Assembly: GCF_012427705.1 (NCBI RefSeq)
Contig: NZ_CP048602.1
Location: forward strand, 3,782,001-3,846,000
Reading direction: 5' to 3'
Source of the DNA: Vreelandella piezotolerans
GTDB lineage: Bacteria > Pseudomonadota > Gammaproteobacteria > Pseudomonadales > Halomonadaceae
DNA length: 64,000 nucleotides
The position numbers and the translations under genes were made by a program. Positions within the stretch are counted from its first letter, which is position 1, and the number at the start of each line of letters is the position of its first letter. The notes under the pieces are model-generated. The model saw nothing but the letters and a program-made list of their open reading frames with translations. It was not told the origin of the DNA and searched no databases. Positions 26,495 to 36,841 of the stretch are shown here, in pieces.

Positions 26495-28573
26495 TTACAC
26501 CTGCCCGTAGCGGCCCGCCGCCTCGCCCAGCCAGCGGCGCACCAGCACGGCAGTGACCTCGGTGTTGCCCTGGAGCGCCTGAGCCAGGGCGGTGACCCGC
26601 TCTAGCTGGTCGGCATCGCGCTCTAGATCGGCGATTTTCATCTGTGCGAGGCCGGTTTGGCGAGTCCCTAATACCTCGCCAGGGCCGCGGATTTCCAAGT
26701 CTTTTTCAGCAATACGGAAGCCGTCGGTGGTTTCCCGCATCACGCCGAGCCGTTCCCGAGAGCTTTTGGAGAGCGGTGGGTGGTACAGCAGCACGCAGAA
26801 GCTTTCGGTGCTGCCGCGTCCCACCCGGCCGCGCAGCTGATGAAGCTGGGAAAGCCCCAAACGCTCAGGGTTTTCGATGATCATCAAGCTAGCGTTGGGC
26901 ACGTCGACTCCCACCTCGATCACCGTGGTCGCCACCAGCAGGTCGAGCTCACCGGCTTTGAAGGCCTCCATCACCTCGGCTTTTTCGGCCGCCTTCATAC
27001 GCCCATGAATCAGCCCGATGGCCAACTCGGGCAGCGCCTGGGTGAGTTCATCGCGGGTCACTTCAGCGGCCTGGCACTGCAGCGCCTCCGACTCTTCGAT
27101 CAGCGTACACACCCAATAGGCTTGGCGACCGTCACGGCAGGCGTTGCGAATACGCTCGACCACCTCGGGGCGGCGCTCGTCCGACACCACCACGGTTTTC
27201 ACCGGCGTGCGTCCCGGCGGCAGCTCGTCGATCACCGAGACGTCCAAGTCCGCATAGGCGCTCATCGCCAGGGTGCGGGGAATCGGCGTGGCGGTCATGA
27301 TCAGCTGGTGGGGCGTCAGTCCACCGGCTTCGCCCTTTTCCCGCAGGGCAAGGCGCTGGTGAACGCCAAATCGGTGCTGCTCATCGATGATCGCCAGCCC
27401 CAGACACTGGAAATGCACGTCGTCTTGAAACAGCGCGTGGGTGCCCACCACCATACGCGCTCGACCGTCGGCAATGGCGGCTTTGGCATCCAGCCGCGCC
27501 TTGCCCTTCAGCTTGCCTGCCAACCACGCCACTTCGATGCCCAGCGGCTCGAACCACGCTTTGAAGGCGCGGTAGTGCTGTTCGGCGAGGATCTCCGTGG
27601 GCGCCATCATCGCCGCTTGGCAGTTGCCCGCCAGCGCCGAGAGCGCCGCCATGGCCGCCACCACCGTCTTGCCCGACCCAACGTCCCCCTGCACCAGGCG
27701 CAGCATGGGCGCGGGGCGGGCCAGGTCGAGGGCTATTTCTTCCAGCACCCGACGCTGGGCACCGGTGAGCGCAAACGGTAGCTGCGCCAGAAAGCGCGTT
27801 TGCAGGCTGCGCCCCGACGGTAGCTCCGGTGCGCCGTCGGCCTGGATACGCAGGCGCACTTCCCGCAGGCTCAGTTGATGAGCCAACAGCTCTTCCAACG
27901 CCAGGCGCCGCGTGGCGGGGTGGTGGCCATGGGTCAGCTGCTCCAAATCCACGTCCGGCGGCGGCTGGTGCAATAGCTGCAAGCTAGCGTGCAGCCCCGG
28001 CAGTTGGAAGCGCTGGCGCAGGGCATTGGGAATCACATCGGGCAGCGTTTCGGGCGCTTGCTCTAAAAGGCGCAGCGCCTGCTGGGTCAGCGCCCGCAGA
28101 CGGGTTTGGTGCAGCCCCTCGGTGGTGGGGTAAATCGGCGTGTAATACTCCTCCACCGGCGTTTCGCTACCGCCGCTAAGACGGTATTCCGGATGATAGA
28201 TCTCAAGCCCCGTGGCGCCTGCCCGAGCTTCGCCAAACGCCCGAACGGTCACGCCGGGGCGAAGCTGCTGCTGTTGCGCGGGCGAAAAGTGGAAAAAGCG
28301 CAGGCTCAAAATGCCGCTATCGTCGCGCAGACGAATCAGCAGGCTGCGCCGTCGCCCTTTGACGATATCGCTGGCGGTCACTTCCCCCTCGACCACCGCT
28401 TCATGGCCTGCGCGGAGCAGGCCAATGGGGGTGAGTCGCGTGCGATCCTGGTAGCGTAGCGGCAAGTGAAACAGCAGATCACTCACGCGCTCCACACCTA
28501 GGCGGGCCAGCTTGATGGCCAGCGCCTCGCCTACGCCCTTGAGCGCCGTCACCGGTGCGGACAGCTCACTCAT
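26495..28573 (-). CDS. recG: ATP-dependent DNA helicase RecG
   Basis: Full-length RecG, 692 residues. The N-terminal wedge (OB) domain that splits replication forks spans about 60-165 (YQDRTRLTPIG). Helicase motifs are Walker A GDVGSGKT near 297, DEAH-type box IIDEQHRFG near 400, MTATPIPRTLAM, and motif VI QLRGRVGRG near 595. RecG remodels stalled forks and Holliday junctions. It overlaps oxyR by four bases; the oxyR-recG order is common in gammaproteobacteria. Confidence 0.95.
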   Translation of the reverse strand: MSELSAPVTALKGVGEALAIKLARLGVERVSDLLFHLPLRYQDRTRLTPIGLLRAGHEAVVEGEVTASDIVKGRRRSLLIRLRDDSGILSLRFFHFSPAQQQQLRPGVTVRAFGEARAGATGLEIYHPEYRLSGGSETPVEEYYTPIYPTTEGLHQTRLRALTQQALRLLEQAPETLPDVIPNALRQRFQLPGLHASLQLLHQPPPDVDLEQLTHGHHPATRRLALEELLAHQLSLREVRLRIQADGAPELPSGRSLQTRFLAQLPFALTGAQRRVLEEIALDLARPAPMLRLVQGDVGSGKTVVAAMAALSALAGNCQAAMMAPTEILAEQHYRAFKAWFEPLGIEVAWLAGKLKGKARLDAKAAIADGRARMVVGTHALFQDDVHFQCLGLAIIDEQHRFGVHQRLALREKGEAGGLTPHQLIMTATPIPRTLAMSAYADLDVSVIDELPPGRTPVKTVVVSDERRPEVVERIRNACRDGRQAYWVCTLIEESEALQCQAAEVTRDELTQALPELAIGLIHGRMKAAEKAEVMEAFKAGELDLLVATTVIEVGVDVPNASLMIIENPERLGLSQLHQLRGRVGRGSTESFCVLLYHPPLSKSSRERLGVMRETTDGFRIAEKDLEIRGPGEVLGTRQTGLAQMKIADLERDADQLERVTALAQALQGNTEVTAVLVRRWLGEAAGRYGQV

Positions 28574-29499
28574 GGGGCTTGCTTCACCTTATGCACAGGC
28601 TGCTGGCACTGGCTGATCGCGTTGGCCAATGCATCGATGGCCTTCGGGCGCGGAAAGCTGGCACGCCAGGCAATAGCCACCGTGCGCGAAGGTGCCGGTT
28701 CCACGAAGGGGCGGCTAACCAGCATGGCGTTCTCGTACTGGTCGGTGCCGAGCGCCGACTGCGGCAGCACGGTAATCCCGAGTTTGGACGCCACCATATG
28801 GCGAATCGTCTCGAGCGAGCCGCCTTCGGCAATCAGGGTATTGTTGGGACTGTTGAGCTTTTGAGTAATCGCAGGGCAAGCTTCGAGGATTTGGTCGCGG
28901 AAGCAGTGGCCTTCGCCCAGCAGCAGCAGCCGCTCTTCTAATAGATCCTCTTTATGGATCGCCTCGCGCTCGACCCACGGGTGGCTGGCAGGCATCAACA
29001 CCTCGAAATGCTCGTCGTAGATCGGCTTGGTGACCACGTCGGTTTCGGTAAACGGTAGGGCCACGATGATCACGTCCAGCTCGCCGCTACGCAGCTTGGC
29101 GCGCAGCGTGCCGGTCATGCCCTCTTCGATATACAGCGGCATTTGCGGGGCAGCGCTGGCCAGTGCTGGTACCAAATGGGGGAATAGGTAAGGTCCAATG
29201 GTATAAATCGCGCCGATGCGCAGCGGGTTAGCGAGCTGGTCTTTGCCCGCGCTGGCCAGCTCGTAGATCAAACCGCTCTGTTCCAATACGCGCTGGGCCT
29301 GGGCAACGATCTTTTCGCCCAAGGGCGTGACTTGCACGGTGGATTTAGAGCGTTCGAACAGCGGAATGTCCAGCTCGTCTTCGAGTTTTTTCACGGCGAC
29401 CGAGAGCGTCGGCTGGGAAACATGGCAGCGCTCGGCGGCGCGGCCAAAATGGCGCTCTTGGGCAAGGGTTACGATGTAGCGAAGTTCTGTTAAAGTCAT
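28570..29499 (-). CDS. oxyR: hydrogen-peroxide-sensing LysR regulator OxyR
   Basis: A 309-residue LysR regulator. The N-terminal helix-turn-helix is at residues 1-60. In the regulatory domain the two redox cysteines fall at residues 199 and 208 (GHCFRDQILEAC), exactly the E. coli OxyR positions, so it should be activated by disulfide formation on peroxide exposure. It precedes recG with a four-base overlap. The expected targets (katG, ahpC) are not in the window. Confidence 0.94.
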   Translation of the reverse strand: MTLTELRYIVTLAQERHFGRAAERCHVSQPTLSVAVKKLEDELDIPLFERSKSTVQVTPLGEKIVAQAQRVLEQSGLIYELASAGKDQLANPLRIGAIYTIGPYLFPHLVPALASAAPQMPLYIEEGMTGTLRAKLRSGELDVIIVALPFTETDVVTKPIYDEHFEVLMPASHPWVEREAIHKEDLLEERLLLLGEGHCFRDQILEACPAITQKLNSPNNTLIAEGGSLETIRHMVASKLGITVLPQSALGTDQYENAMLVSRPFVEPAPSRTVAIAWRASFPRPKAIDALANAISQCQQPVHKVKQAP

Positions 29500-29643
29500 A
29501 GCAATGCCAGTGGCATCCTCTCGTTGCAGCTCGAGTCATCGTGTTAGCGAGACGGAAAAGGACAGACAAGCCCTATTGAAGATGGCACATCTCATAGGGA
29601 CTTTGTATCTGATAGGGAATATTTATCAAGAGGGGTGAGCAAG

Positions 29644-30525
29644 GTGAAACTAACGGTACTGATTATCGGCTGTGGAGACATCGGCGTCACGCTTGGACAA
29701 GAGCTGCTAAACGATGGGCATCGCGTGATAGGTGTGCGCCGCCAAGCCAACGCATTAGAGCATACCGGCATCGAGCCGCTATCCCTCGATCTCAACGACC
29801 TGGAAGGAGCCGACGCCAGCGCCCTGCCCCAAGCCGACTACGTGATTTACACCGTCAGTGCAGACCGCTTCGAAGAGAGTGCTTACCAAAGCGCCTATCC
29901 AGACGGTCTCAAGCGTGTGCTCAGCGTACTGGAGCAGCACGACACACCGCCACGGCGCATCTTCTTCGTCTCCTCTACCAGTGTCTATGGTCAGCAAGAG
30001 GGCGAGGTGGTCAACGAGGAGAGCCCCACGGAATCCACTAGTTTCTCCGGCACCCTGATGTGCGAGGCCGAACAGGCGCTGCTCAATCACCCGCTGCCCG
30101 GCACCGTGGTGCGCTTCTCCGGTATTTATGGCCCAGGGCGTGATCGTTTGATTCACCAAGTGGCCGAAGGCCGACTGGCCGCCGTCACGCCGGTGATCTA
30201 CTCCAACCGCATTCATCGGGACGACTGCACCGGCATTCTGGCGCACCTGATCCGCTGCCAGGAGAGCGGCACACCGCTGGCCGACCTTTATCTCGGTAGC
30301 GACTGCGAACCGGTGACCATGCACAACGTGATGGCGTGGTTGGCCAAACAGTTGAAGGTGGAGTCCACCGACACCATGCAGTCGCCGCTGCGCCGTCGTG
30401 CCAGCAAGCGTTGCGACAACCGCCGTATTCTCGAAACTGGCTACACCTTCCGCTATCCGACCTACAAAGAGGGCTATGCCCAGGTGTTGAAAGAGGGCGG
30501 TTTTTTAGAGTTGCAAAAAGCCTAG
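29644..30525 (+). CDS. NAD(P)-dependent epimerase/dehydratase-like (extended SDR) protein
   Basis: A protein of about 293 residues with an N-terminal Rossmann fold: VLIIGCGDIGVTLGQELL carries the GxxGxG-type loop and is followed by VIGVRRQ. A conserved VSSTSVYGQ segment near residue 115 holds the Ser/Tyr part of the SDR active site, and RFSGIYGPGRDRLI near 160 is typical of the YeeZ-like group. The frame is open from GTG at 29635, but the AGAGGGG site fits the GTG at 29644 better. It is a single gene closed by a terminator. Substrate unknown. Confidence 0.8.
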   Translation: MKLTVLIIGCGDIGVTLGQELLNDGHRVIGVRRQANALEHTGIEPLSLDLNDLEGADASALPQADYVIYTVSADRFEESAYQSAYPDGLKRVLSVLEQHDTPPRRIFFVSSTSVYGQQEGEVVNEESPTESTSFSGTLMCEAEQALLNHPLPGTVVRFSGIYGPGRDRLIHQVAEGRLAAVTPVIYSNRIHRDDCTGILAHLIRCQESGTPLADLYLGSDCEPVTMHNVMAWLAKQLKVESTDTMQSPLRRRASKRCDNRRILETGYTFRYPTYKEGYAQVLKEGGFLELQKA

Positions 30526-30563
30526 CGCTCTAGCCGCGAGTCGATTGGAACGCTAGAAAACGC

Positions 30564-30594
30564 AAAGAGCGAGCCTCATCGGCTCGCTCTTTTT
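30564..30594 (+). terminator. rho-independent terminator between the SDR gene and ridA
   Basis: A 12-bp stem AAAGAGCGAGCC / GGCTCGCTCTTT closes on TCATC and continues into a T run. The A-rich left side may let it work on the convergent ridA side as well. Confidence 0.9.
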
Positions 30595-30616
30595 GTATGC
30601 GTCGGTGTCACGCCGT

Positions 30617-31006
30617 TTAGTCGCCGATCACCATCACGGCTTCGGCTTCTACTTGGCTGCCTTTGGGCAGCGCCTTCACGCCGACCGCCGCACGCGCCGG
30701 GAACGGCGTGGAAAAGAACTCTTCCATCACCTTGTTGACGATCGCAAAGTTGTCCAGATCGACTAAATAGAGGTTGAGCTTGACGATATCGCCCAGCGAC
30801 CCAGCGGCTTCTTCACACACGGCCTGCAGGTTGGTAAAGACCTGACGCGCCTGAGCTTCGAAATCGTCCGAGACGATTTCCATGGTGTCTGGGTCGAGCG
30901 GAATCTGGCCCGACAGATACACCGTGTTGCCTGCTTTGATGGCCTGGGAATAAGGGCCGATGGCGGCAGGGGCCTTTTCTGTGTTGATAACCGCTTTGTT
31001 GCTCAT
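30617..31006 (-). CDS. ridA: RidA family reactive-enamine/imine deaminase
   Basis: A 129-residue RidA (YjgF/YER057c/UK114) protein. The ATG at 31006 follows GGAGAAGGACA; a longer upstream extension is unlikely. Family marks include [23 protein letters not shown] at the start, the Arg in [13 protein letters not shown] near residue 105 that binds the substrate carboxylate, and a Glu near 120. It hydrolyses 2-aminoacrylate and similar enamines. It lies 93 bases downstream of spoT, the order also found in Pseudomonas. Confidence 0.94.
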   Translation of the reverse strand: MSNKAVINTEKAPAAIGPYSQAIKAGNTVYLSGQIPLDPDTMEIVSDDFEAQARQVFTNLQAVCEEAAGSLGDIVKLNLYLVDLDNFAIVNKVMEEFFSTPFPARAAVGVKALPKGSQVEAEAVMVIGD

Positions 31007-31099
31007 GGGGTGTCCTTCTCCTGTAAAAATGAAACGTTGCTTATTATTGCCATGGCTGACGCCGCCAGCGTGAAACGCCAGCCGTCGACGCATGGGTGT

Positions 31100-33232
31100 T
31101 TAGTTAGCGGTACGGGTAATTTTGCCAACGTTGGGCAGGTTACGGATGCGTTTAATGATGCGGGCGAGGTGGACACGCCCTTTGACCGACAGCGTGAGAT
31201 TGACGGTGGATAGGCGCGCGTCGCGCTCTTCGATACCAATGCGCTCGATATTGGCATCGGCATCGGTCACCAGTCCCGCCAGCTCGGCCACTAAGCCACG
31301 GCGGCTTTCGATTTCGATACGCAGTGCCACCGGGAAGTCTTCGTCGATGTGTTCCGACCACTCCAGCGCAAACAGCTTTTCGGGATCGTTTTTACGCTCG
31401 GCGAGATTTTTACACTCGCTGCGGTGTACCACCAGCCCTTTACCGACCGAGAGATGTCCTACCACCGGGTCGCCGGGCAAGGGGTGGCAACAACGGGCAA
31501 AGTTGATCACCATGCCTTCGCTGCCGCTGATGACCACGGCCTTGTCGTTGCTGTCAGACAGTGTCTTATCGAAGCTGTCGCCATGGGCGACATCCACCAA
31601 GCGACGCGCGACCACGTGCGCCATGCGGTTGCCTAACCCCAACGACTCGAGCAAGGCATCCAGCGACGGTGCGTCCAGCTGCTCGAGCGCCTGCTCGAAG
31701 ATACTCTCGTCGAGCTCTTCCAGGCTCGTTTCGAACGGTGCCAGCGCCTTGTTGAGCAGTCGACGGCCCAGCATCACCGCCTCCGCCTGCTGCTGATGCT
31801 TCAACGCATGGCGAATGGCGGAGCGCGCCTTGGCCGTGGTGACGAAATTCAGCCACGCCAGATTGGGACGCGCGCCGGGGGCAGTAATGATCTCCAGCGT
31901 CTGGCCGCTTTCCAGCCGCGTGGAGAGCGGCGCGAGGTGACGGTCGATCCGGCAGGCGATGCAGTTATTGCCGATATCGGTGTGTACGCTGTAGGCGAAG
32001 TCGATCACCGTGGCGCCCTGGGGCAGCTCCATGATGTCGCCTTTCGGGGTGAACACGTAGATATCGTCGGGGAACAGGTCGTTCTTGACGTGCTCGATGA
32101 ACTCCAGCGAATCCCCCGCGTGGCGCTGCATCTCCAAAAGCCCCTTCACCCAGGCGCGGGCGCGAGCGTGGCTACCTTCGGCAATCGGGTGCGCGGTCTG
32201 GCCGGCTTTATAGAGCCAGTGGGCAGCGATCCCGTTATTGGCCATGGCTTCCATCTCTCGGGTGCGGATCTGCACTTCGATGGGCATGCCCCGCTGGCCA
32301 AACAGCGTAGTGTGCAGGCTTTGATAGCCGTTCGCTTTGGGAATCGCAATGTAGTCTTTGAACCGCCCCGGCACCGGCTTATAAAGGTTGTGCACGACGC
32401 CTAGGATTCGATAGCAGCTCGCCACGTCTTCGGTGATGATCCGAAAACCGAAGACATCCATGATCTCGATGAAGGGCTTACGCTGATCGCGCATCTTCTT
32501 GTAGATCGAGAGCAGGTGCTTTTGGCGACCAATCACCGTGCCTTTCAGGCCTTCATCGTCGAGGCTCTGCTGCAGAGATGACTGAATTTCCCGCATGGCG
32601 CTGCGACGATTGCCCCGCGCACTGGCCACGGCGCGCTTGATACGCTCGGCGCGCATGGGGTGAATCGCCTGGAACGAGAGGTCTTCCAGCTCGACACGAA
32701 TGGTATTGATACCCAACCGACCCGCAATACGCGCATAGATTTCCAGGGTTTCCCGGGCGATGCGGCGCTTTTTGTCAGGGCGTAACGCGCCCAAGGTGCG
32801 CATGTTGTGCAGTCGGTCGGCCAGCTTGACGATGATGACGCGAATATCCCGCGACATCGCCAGCACCATCTTCTGGAAGTTTTCCGCCTGAGCAACGGCT
32901 TTGTCTTCGAAGGTGATCTGGGTAAGCTTGGAAACACCGTCGACGAGCTCGGCTACCGGCTTGCCGAACTGGGCCGCCAGGGCTTTTTTGGACACGCCGG
33001 TGTCTTCGATCACGTCGTGCAGCATGGCGGCCATCAGGCTTTGATGGTCCATGTGCATGTTGGCGAGAATATTGGCGACCGCCAGCGGATGGGTGACGTA
33101 AGGTTCACCCGAGCGGCGGCGCTGGCCATCGTGGGCCTGCTCGGCGTAGTAGAAGGCGCGCTTGACCTGCTGGATCTCGTCCGGGGGTAAGTAGCCGCCG
33201 AGTCGATCGGCCAGGTCATCGATGGTGAACAT
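31100..33232 (-). CDS. spoT: bifunctional (p)ppGpp synthetase/hydrolase SpoT
   Basis: A 710-residue Rel/SpoT protein. The N-terminal HD hydrolase domain contains HDVIEDTG near residue 70. The synthetase domain has GRQKHLLSIYKKM near 235 and DVFGFRIIT near 260. The substrate loop reads RFKDYIAIPKANGYQS, the RxKD form of bifunctional enzymes rather than the ExDD form of RelA. A TGS domain (VFTPKGDIMELPQGATVIDFAY) and a C-terminal ACT domain follow. It makes and degrades the stringent alarmone. It is 26 bases downstream of rpoZ in the gmk-rpoZ-spoT-ridA order. Confidence 0.96.
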   Translation of the reverse strand: MFTIDDLADRLGGYLPPDEIQQVKRAFYYAEQAHDGQRRRSGEPYVTHPLAVANILANMHMDHQSLMAAMLHDVIEDTGVSKKALAAQFGKPVAELVDGVSKLTQITFEDKAVAQAENFQKMVLAMSRDIRVIIVKLADRLHNMRTLGALRPDKKRRIARETLEIYARIAGRLGINTIRVELEDLSFQAIHPMRAERIKRAVASARGNRRSAMREIQSSLQQSLDDEGLKGTVIGRQKHLLSIYKKMRDQRKPFIEIMDVFGFRIITEDVASCYRILGVVHNLYKPVPGRFKDYIAIPKANGYQSLHTTLFGQRGMPIEVQIRTREMEAMANNGIAAHWLYKAGQTAHPIAEGSHARARAWVKGLLEMQRHAGDSLEFIEHVKNDLFPDDIYVFTPKGDIMELPQGATVIDFAYSVHTDIGNNCIACRIDRHLAPLSTRLESGQTLEIITAPGARPNLAWLNFVTTAKARSAIRHALKHQQQAEAVMLGRRLLNKALAPFETSLEELDESIFEQALEQLDAPSLDALLESLGLGNRMAHVVARRLVDVAHGDSFDKTLSDSNDKAVVISGSEGMVINFARCCHPLPGDPVVGHLSVGKGLVVHRSECKNLAERKNDPEKLFALEWSEHIDEDFPVALRIEIESRRGLVAELAGLVTDADANIERIGIEERDARLSTVNLTLSVKGRVHLARIIKRIRNLPNVGKITRTAN

Positions 33233-33258
33233 GTACCGCGCCTCTAATCGCTGCCTGC

Positions 33259-33519
33259 TTAATCGTCGATTTGAGTGCTAGGCGTCATGGCGGGACGCGC
33301 GCGCACCGGCGCTTCGACCGGCTCGTCCAGAACGCTGTGATCCACCAGGCCTGCGGCGATTTCGCGCAGCGCCATGACGGTGGGCTTATCGTTTTCCCAG
33401 GGCAGTTGAGCATCGCGGGAGCCGCGGGCCAGCTGGCGAGCACGCTGGGTGGAAATCATCACCAGTTTGAAGCGGTTTTCTACATTTTCCAGACAATCTT
33501 CAACGGTTACGCGAGCCAT
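33259..33519 (-). CDS. rpoZ: RNA polymerase omega subunit RpoZ
   Basis: An 86-residue omega subunit starting [20 protein letters not shown] and containing the conserved [23 protein letters not shown] core shared by gammaproteobacterial omega proteins. The ATG at 33519 has AGGAAGG before it; the frame is open further upstream but that part is not conserved. It helps assemble the beta-prime subunit and, with SpoT beside it, belongs to the ppGpp response since ppGpp binds near omega. Confidence 0.95.
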   Translation of the reverse strand: MARVTVEDCLENVENRFKLVMISTQRARQLARGSRDAQLPWENDKPTVMALREIAAGLVDHSVLDEPVEAPVRARPAMTPSTQIDD

Positions 33520-33607
33520 GGGGCCTTCCTGTAATGACGACGCCGGGCCGGCGTTGTTGAACAACGTCGCCGACCCAGCGAAAAGAGTGGTGATAGGACC
33601 TGATAGA

Positions 33608-34255
<648 letters not shown>

Positions 34256-34375
34256 TTAGTCAAAATGGTCGTTCGTCATCACGCAGGCTGGCCACTGCCG
34301 ACGTCATAGGGTGCGCAGTATCGCACACCCATGGCAGGGACTGTAGCGTTTCCAAACAGCCGCAAGGAGGTCAGC

Positions 34376-35071
34376 ATGCGCAGCACATTGTTCATTTTAT
34401 GCTTGATTGCGCTGGGAGTGGCGCTGCAAAAAGGGATGATCGAGATTCCCCGGCACTGGGCTCCCTGGGCGCCGTTACACGTCGATGACCCTATCACGCC
34501 CATTACCCAACTGAAGCTCAAGCGCTTGAACGACGACCGCACCGCCTGCCTCGCAGCGCTCGACACCGTGCCCGAAGGCGAACTGCGCTACACGCCACTG
34601 GCCGATTACACCCCTACCGCCAGTTGCCCACTCAGCAATATCGTACGCATGCAACGCAGTAGCGTGCGCTTCAACCAGAGTTTCGTGGCCTCCTGCCCGC
34701 TAGCGCTGGCGTGGGTGATGTATGAACGCCATGCGTTGCAGCCTGCCGCACAGGCCATCATGGGTAGCCGGGTCGCCCAAGTGAACCATGTGGGTAGTTT
34801 TGCCTGCCGCAACGTGTATGGCCGTGAGACGGGGCGACGCAGCGAGCACGCGACCGCCGAAGCGCTGGATGTGGTGGGGTTTCAGTTCGAGAACGGCCAG
34901 CGAATATCGCTCATTAGCGACTGGGACGATACGGGTAACGCGGGAGCGTTTTTGCGAGCCGCGCGAGATGGCGCGTGTGAGACGTTCGGCAACGTACTTG
35001 GTCCTGAGTACAACGCCGCGCATGCCGACCACTTTCATCTAGGCATGCGCGGTTTTAGCCTATGCCGCTAG
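34376..35071 (+). CDS. extensin-like family protein (putative periplasmic peptidoglycan-associated metalloenzyme)
   Basis: A 231-residue protein with a hydrophobic N-terminal segment (1-20), which is a signal anchor or uncleaved signal peptide. The ATG at 34376 has AAGGAGG before it. The C-terminal half matches the bacterial extensin-like family: VGSFACRNVYGR, EHATAEALDVVGF and AHADHFHLGMRG. The His residues of EHATAEALD and HADHFH have the layout of a zinc site as in LAS-type peptidases. Paired cysteines suggest export. Function in the family is not proven. Confidence 0.78.
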   Translation: MRSTLFILCLIALGVALQKGMIEIPRHWAPWAPLHVDDPITPITQLKLKRLNDDRTACLAALDTVPEGELRYTPLADYTPTASCPLSNIVRMQRSSVRFNQSFVASCPLALAWVMYERHALQPAAQAIMGSRVAQVNHVGSFACRNVYGRETGRRSEHATAEALDVVGFQFENGQRISLISDWDDTGNAGAFLRAARDGACETFGNVLGPEYNAAHADHFHLGMRGFSLCR

Positions 35072-35080
35072 GCAGTTGAG

Positions 35081-35329
35081 TTATTCGAGGTTGATATCCT
35101 CTTCATCGGTGGCTGCCCCCGTGGCGGCACCCACACCACCACCAATGACAGCCCCTTGTGTGACGCTACCACCGGTCACGGCAGCGGCCCCTGCACCCAC
35201 CGCCGCCCCGACACCGGCACCGCTGGTTGCCCGCTCACCGGTCGTGGAACCACAGCCCGCCAGCCCGATGGTCAGTGCAGCAATGGCGCTCAACGTGACA
35301 AGACGCGAAGTATTCACTGAAGTATGCAT
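35081..35329 (-). CDS. small glycine-zipper lipoprotein
   Basis: An 82-residue lipoprotein: signal peptide with lipobox LAGC and Cys at about residue 26. The mature part is dominated by glycine-zipper repeats (GAGVGAAVGAGAAAV and GAVIGGGVGAATG), as in YMGG-type outer-membrane lipoproteins, and ends in an acidic tail DEEDINLE. The ribosome site AAGGAGGTGA is near perfect, so strong expression is likely. It is convergent with the extensin-like gene, nine bases away. Confidence 0.8.
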   Translation of the reverse strand: MHTSVNTSRLVTLSAIAALTIGLAGCGSTTGERATSGAGVGAAVGAGAAAVTGGSVTQGAVIGGGVGAATGAATDEEDINLE

Positions 35330-35422
35330 AGGTCACCTCCTTATGGATTGCACCTTTACACCCTAGGAACGATACGCGCTTTTTGCCACTTTAAATGACA
35401 TCAGCATTTATTTAGCCATACC

Positions 35423-36634
35423 TTATTTACAACCATGAGCAACCGTTGGTTGCGCTGACCCCGTGCGCTTCTCCAGCCAGCGCCCCCAGGCAAAAATCAC
35501 CAGGCCACACAGCGCAAGCCCCGACCCGACCAGTCCCGTGCTCGACCAGCTAAACCCAGCGCTAATCGCCAAGCCCGCCAGCCACGCGCCCAGCGCATTG
35601 GCACCGTTGAATGCCGCGTGGTTCATGGAGGCCGCCATGGTTTGGGCATCTTCGGCCACGTCCATCAGCCGCGTTTGCAACGACGGGGCCAGCGCAATGC
35701 TGGTGCCGACCAACCCCACGAACAGCAGTCCCGACCACACCTGGTTGGCAGCAAAGTAGAACAGCCCCTGCACCACAGCGCACCACACCAAAATGGTAGG
35801 AATGGCCCGCATCAGGTTTTTATCCGCCATGCGCCCGCCCACCAAGTTACCGGCGATGGAGCCCAGGCCAAAGATGACCAACACCAAAGGTCCCAGCGCT
35901 TCGCTCATGCCCGCCTGCTGGGTCAGCGTCGGCATGACATAACTGAAGATCGAAAACATACCGCCGCAGCCGATACAGGCAATCGCAATGGTCACCAGCA
36001 CGCGCTGTTTGACCAGTGCGGAAAGCTCTCGCAACGGGCTGGCGTGAGCATCGACAGGCTGCACAGGCACAAACAGGCGAATCAACAGCGCCGTGAGCAG
36101 CGCAATGCCGCCGACCGCCGCAAAGGCGATCTGCCAGCCCAACAGGTTACCCGCCCAGGTGCCCAACGGCGCACCGATTAGGATGGCCACCGTCAGCCCC
36201 ATCATGACGCGGGCGATGGCGCGCGCCCGTTGATCGACCGGCACCGCGCCGGCGGCCACCAGCGCCGCCACACCAAAATACGCCCCATGGGGCAGCCCTG
36301 CTAAAAAGCGCAGCCCGACGAACGACCAAAATCCCGGGGCCATGGCGCTGGCAATGTTGCCCAAAGCAAATACCAACATCAGTGCGATCAGCAGGGCTCG
36401 TTTAGGCACCCGCGCGGCCAGTGTCGAGATTAGCGGCGCCCCCACCACGACCCCCAGCGCATAACTGCTGATGGAGTAGCCTACTTGCGGCACGCTCACG
36501 GCTAGGTCTTCCGCCACGCGGTTCATCAACCCCATGATGACGAATTCGCTGGTGCCGATGCCGAACCCGCCCAGCGCCAGCACGAACTCCGCCCATCGCG
36601 GATGCCGCGCCAGCTCCGTTGATGATGATTGCAT
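35423..36634 (-). CDS. MFS transporter (DHA1 / arabinose-efflux type)
   Basis: A 403-residue twelve-helix major facilitator. The ATG at 36634 has GGGGAGAGAGG before it; the longer open frame upstream is not preferred. GGFGIGTSEFVIMGLMNRVAEDL at the start and the motif A-like loop after helix 2 (STLAARVPKRALL) are typical of the DHA1 sugar-efflux/drug-efflux group, as is FGVAALVAAGAVP in helix 5. It is a proton-driven exporter of unknown substrate and stands alone. Confidence 0.87.
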   Translation of the reverse strand: MQSSSTELARHPRWAEFVLALGGFGIGTSEFVIMGLMNRVAEDLAVSVPQVGYSISSYALGVVVGAPLISTLAARVPKRALLIALMLVFALGNIASAMAPGFWSFVGLRFLAGLPHGAYFGVAALVAAGAVPVDQRARAIARVMMGLTVAILIGAPLGTWAGNLLGWQIAFAAVGGIALLTALLIRLFVPVQPVDAHASPLRELSALVKQRVLVTIAIACIGCGGMFSIFSYVMPTLTQQAGMSEALGPLVLVIFGLGSIAGNLVGGRMADKNLMRAIPTILVWCAVVQGLFYFAANQVWSGLLFVGLVGTSIALAPSLQTRLMDVAEDAQTMAASMNHAAFNGANALGAWLAGLAISAGFSWSSTGLVGSGLALCGLVIFAWGRWLEKRTGSAQPTVAHGCK

Positions 36635-36841
36635 ACCTCTCTCCCCAGGCGCTGTGTAAAGCGCCTGTTCACTGAAACGATCCTGGTTAACCGCAAATGA
36701 TGGCAGGATTAGACGAAAGTAGAAATATACGACGCTAAAAAAGTTAGCATGCAAAGGGCAAGGCACTCTGCACTTTCGCGTCATCATCAAAGTAGCAACT
36801 GCTAGGATGTTACGATGCTCTATTGATCAAGAGAGGTGGCC

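Noticed and set aside
26780..27781. 333-codon open frame on the plus strand opposite recG
   Set aside because: It is antisense to a full-length RecG with all helicase motifs; its product is His/Arg-rich with no domain. It is a GC-driven shadow frame.
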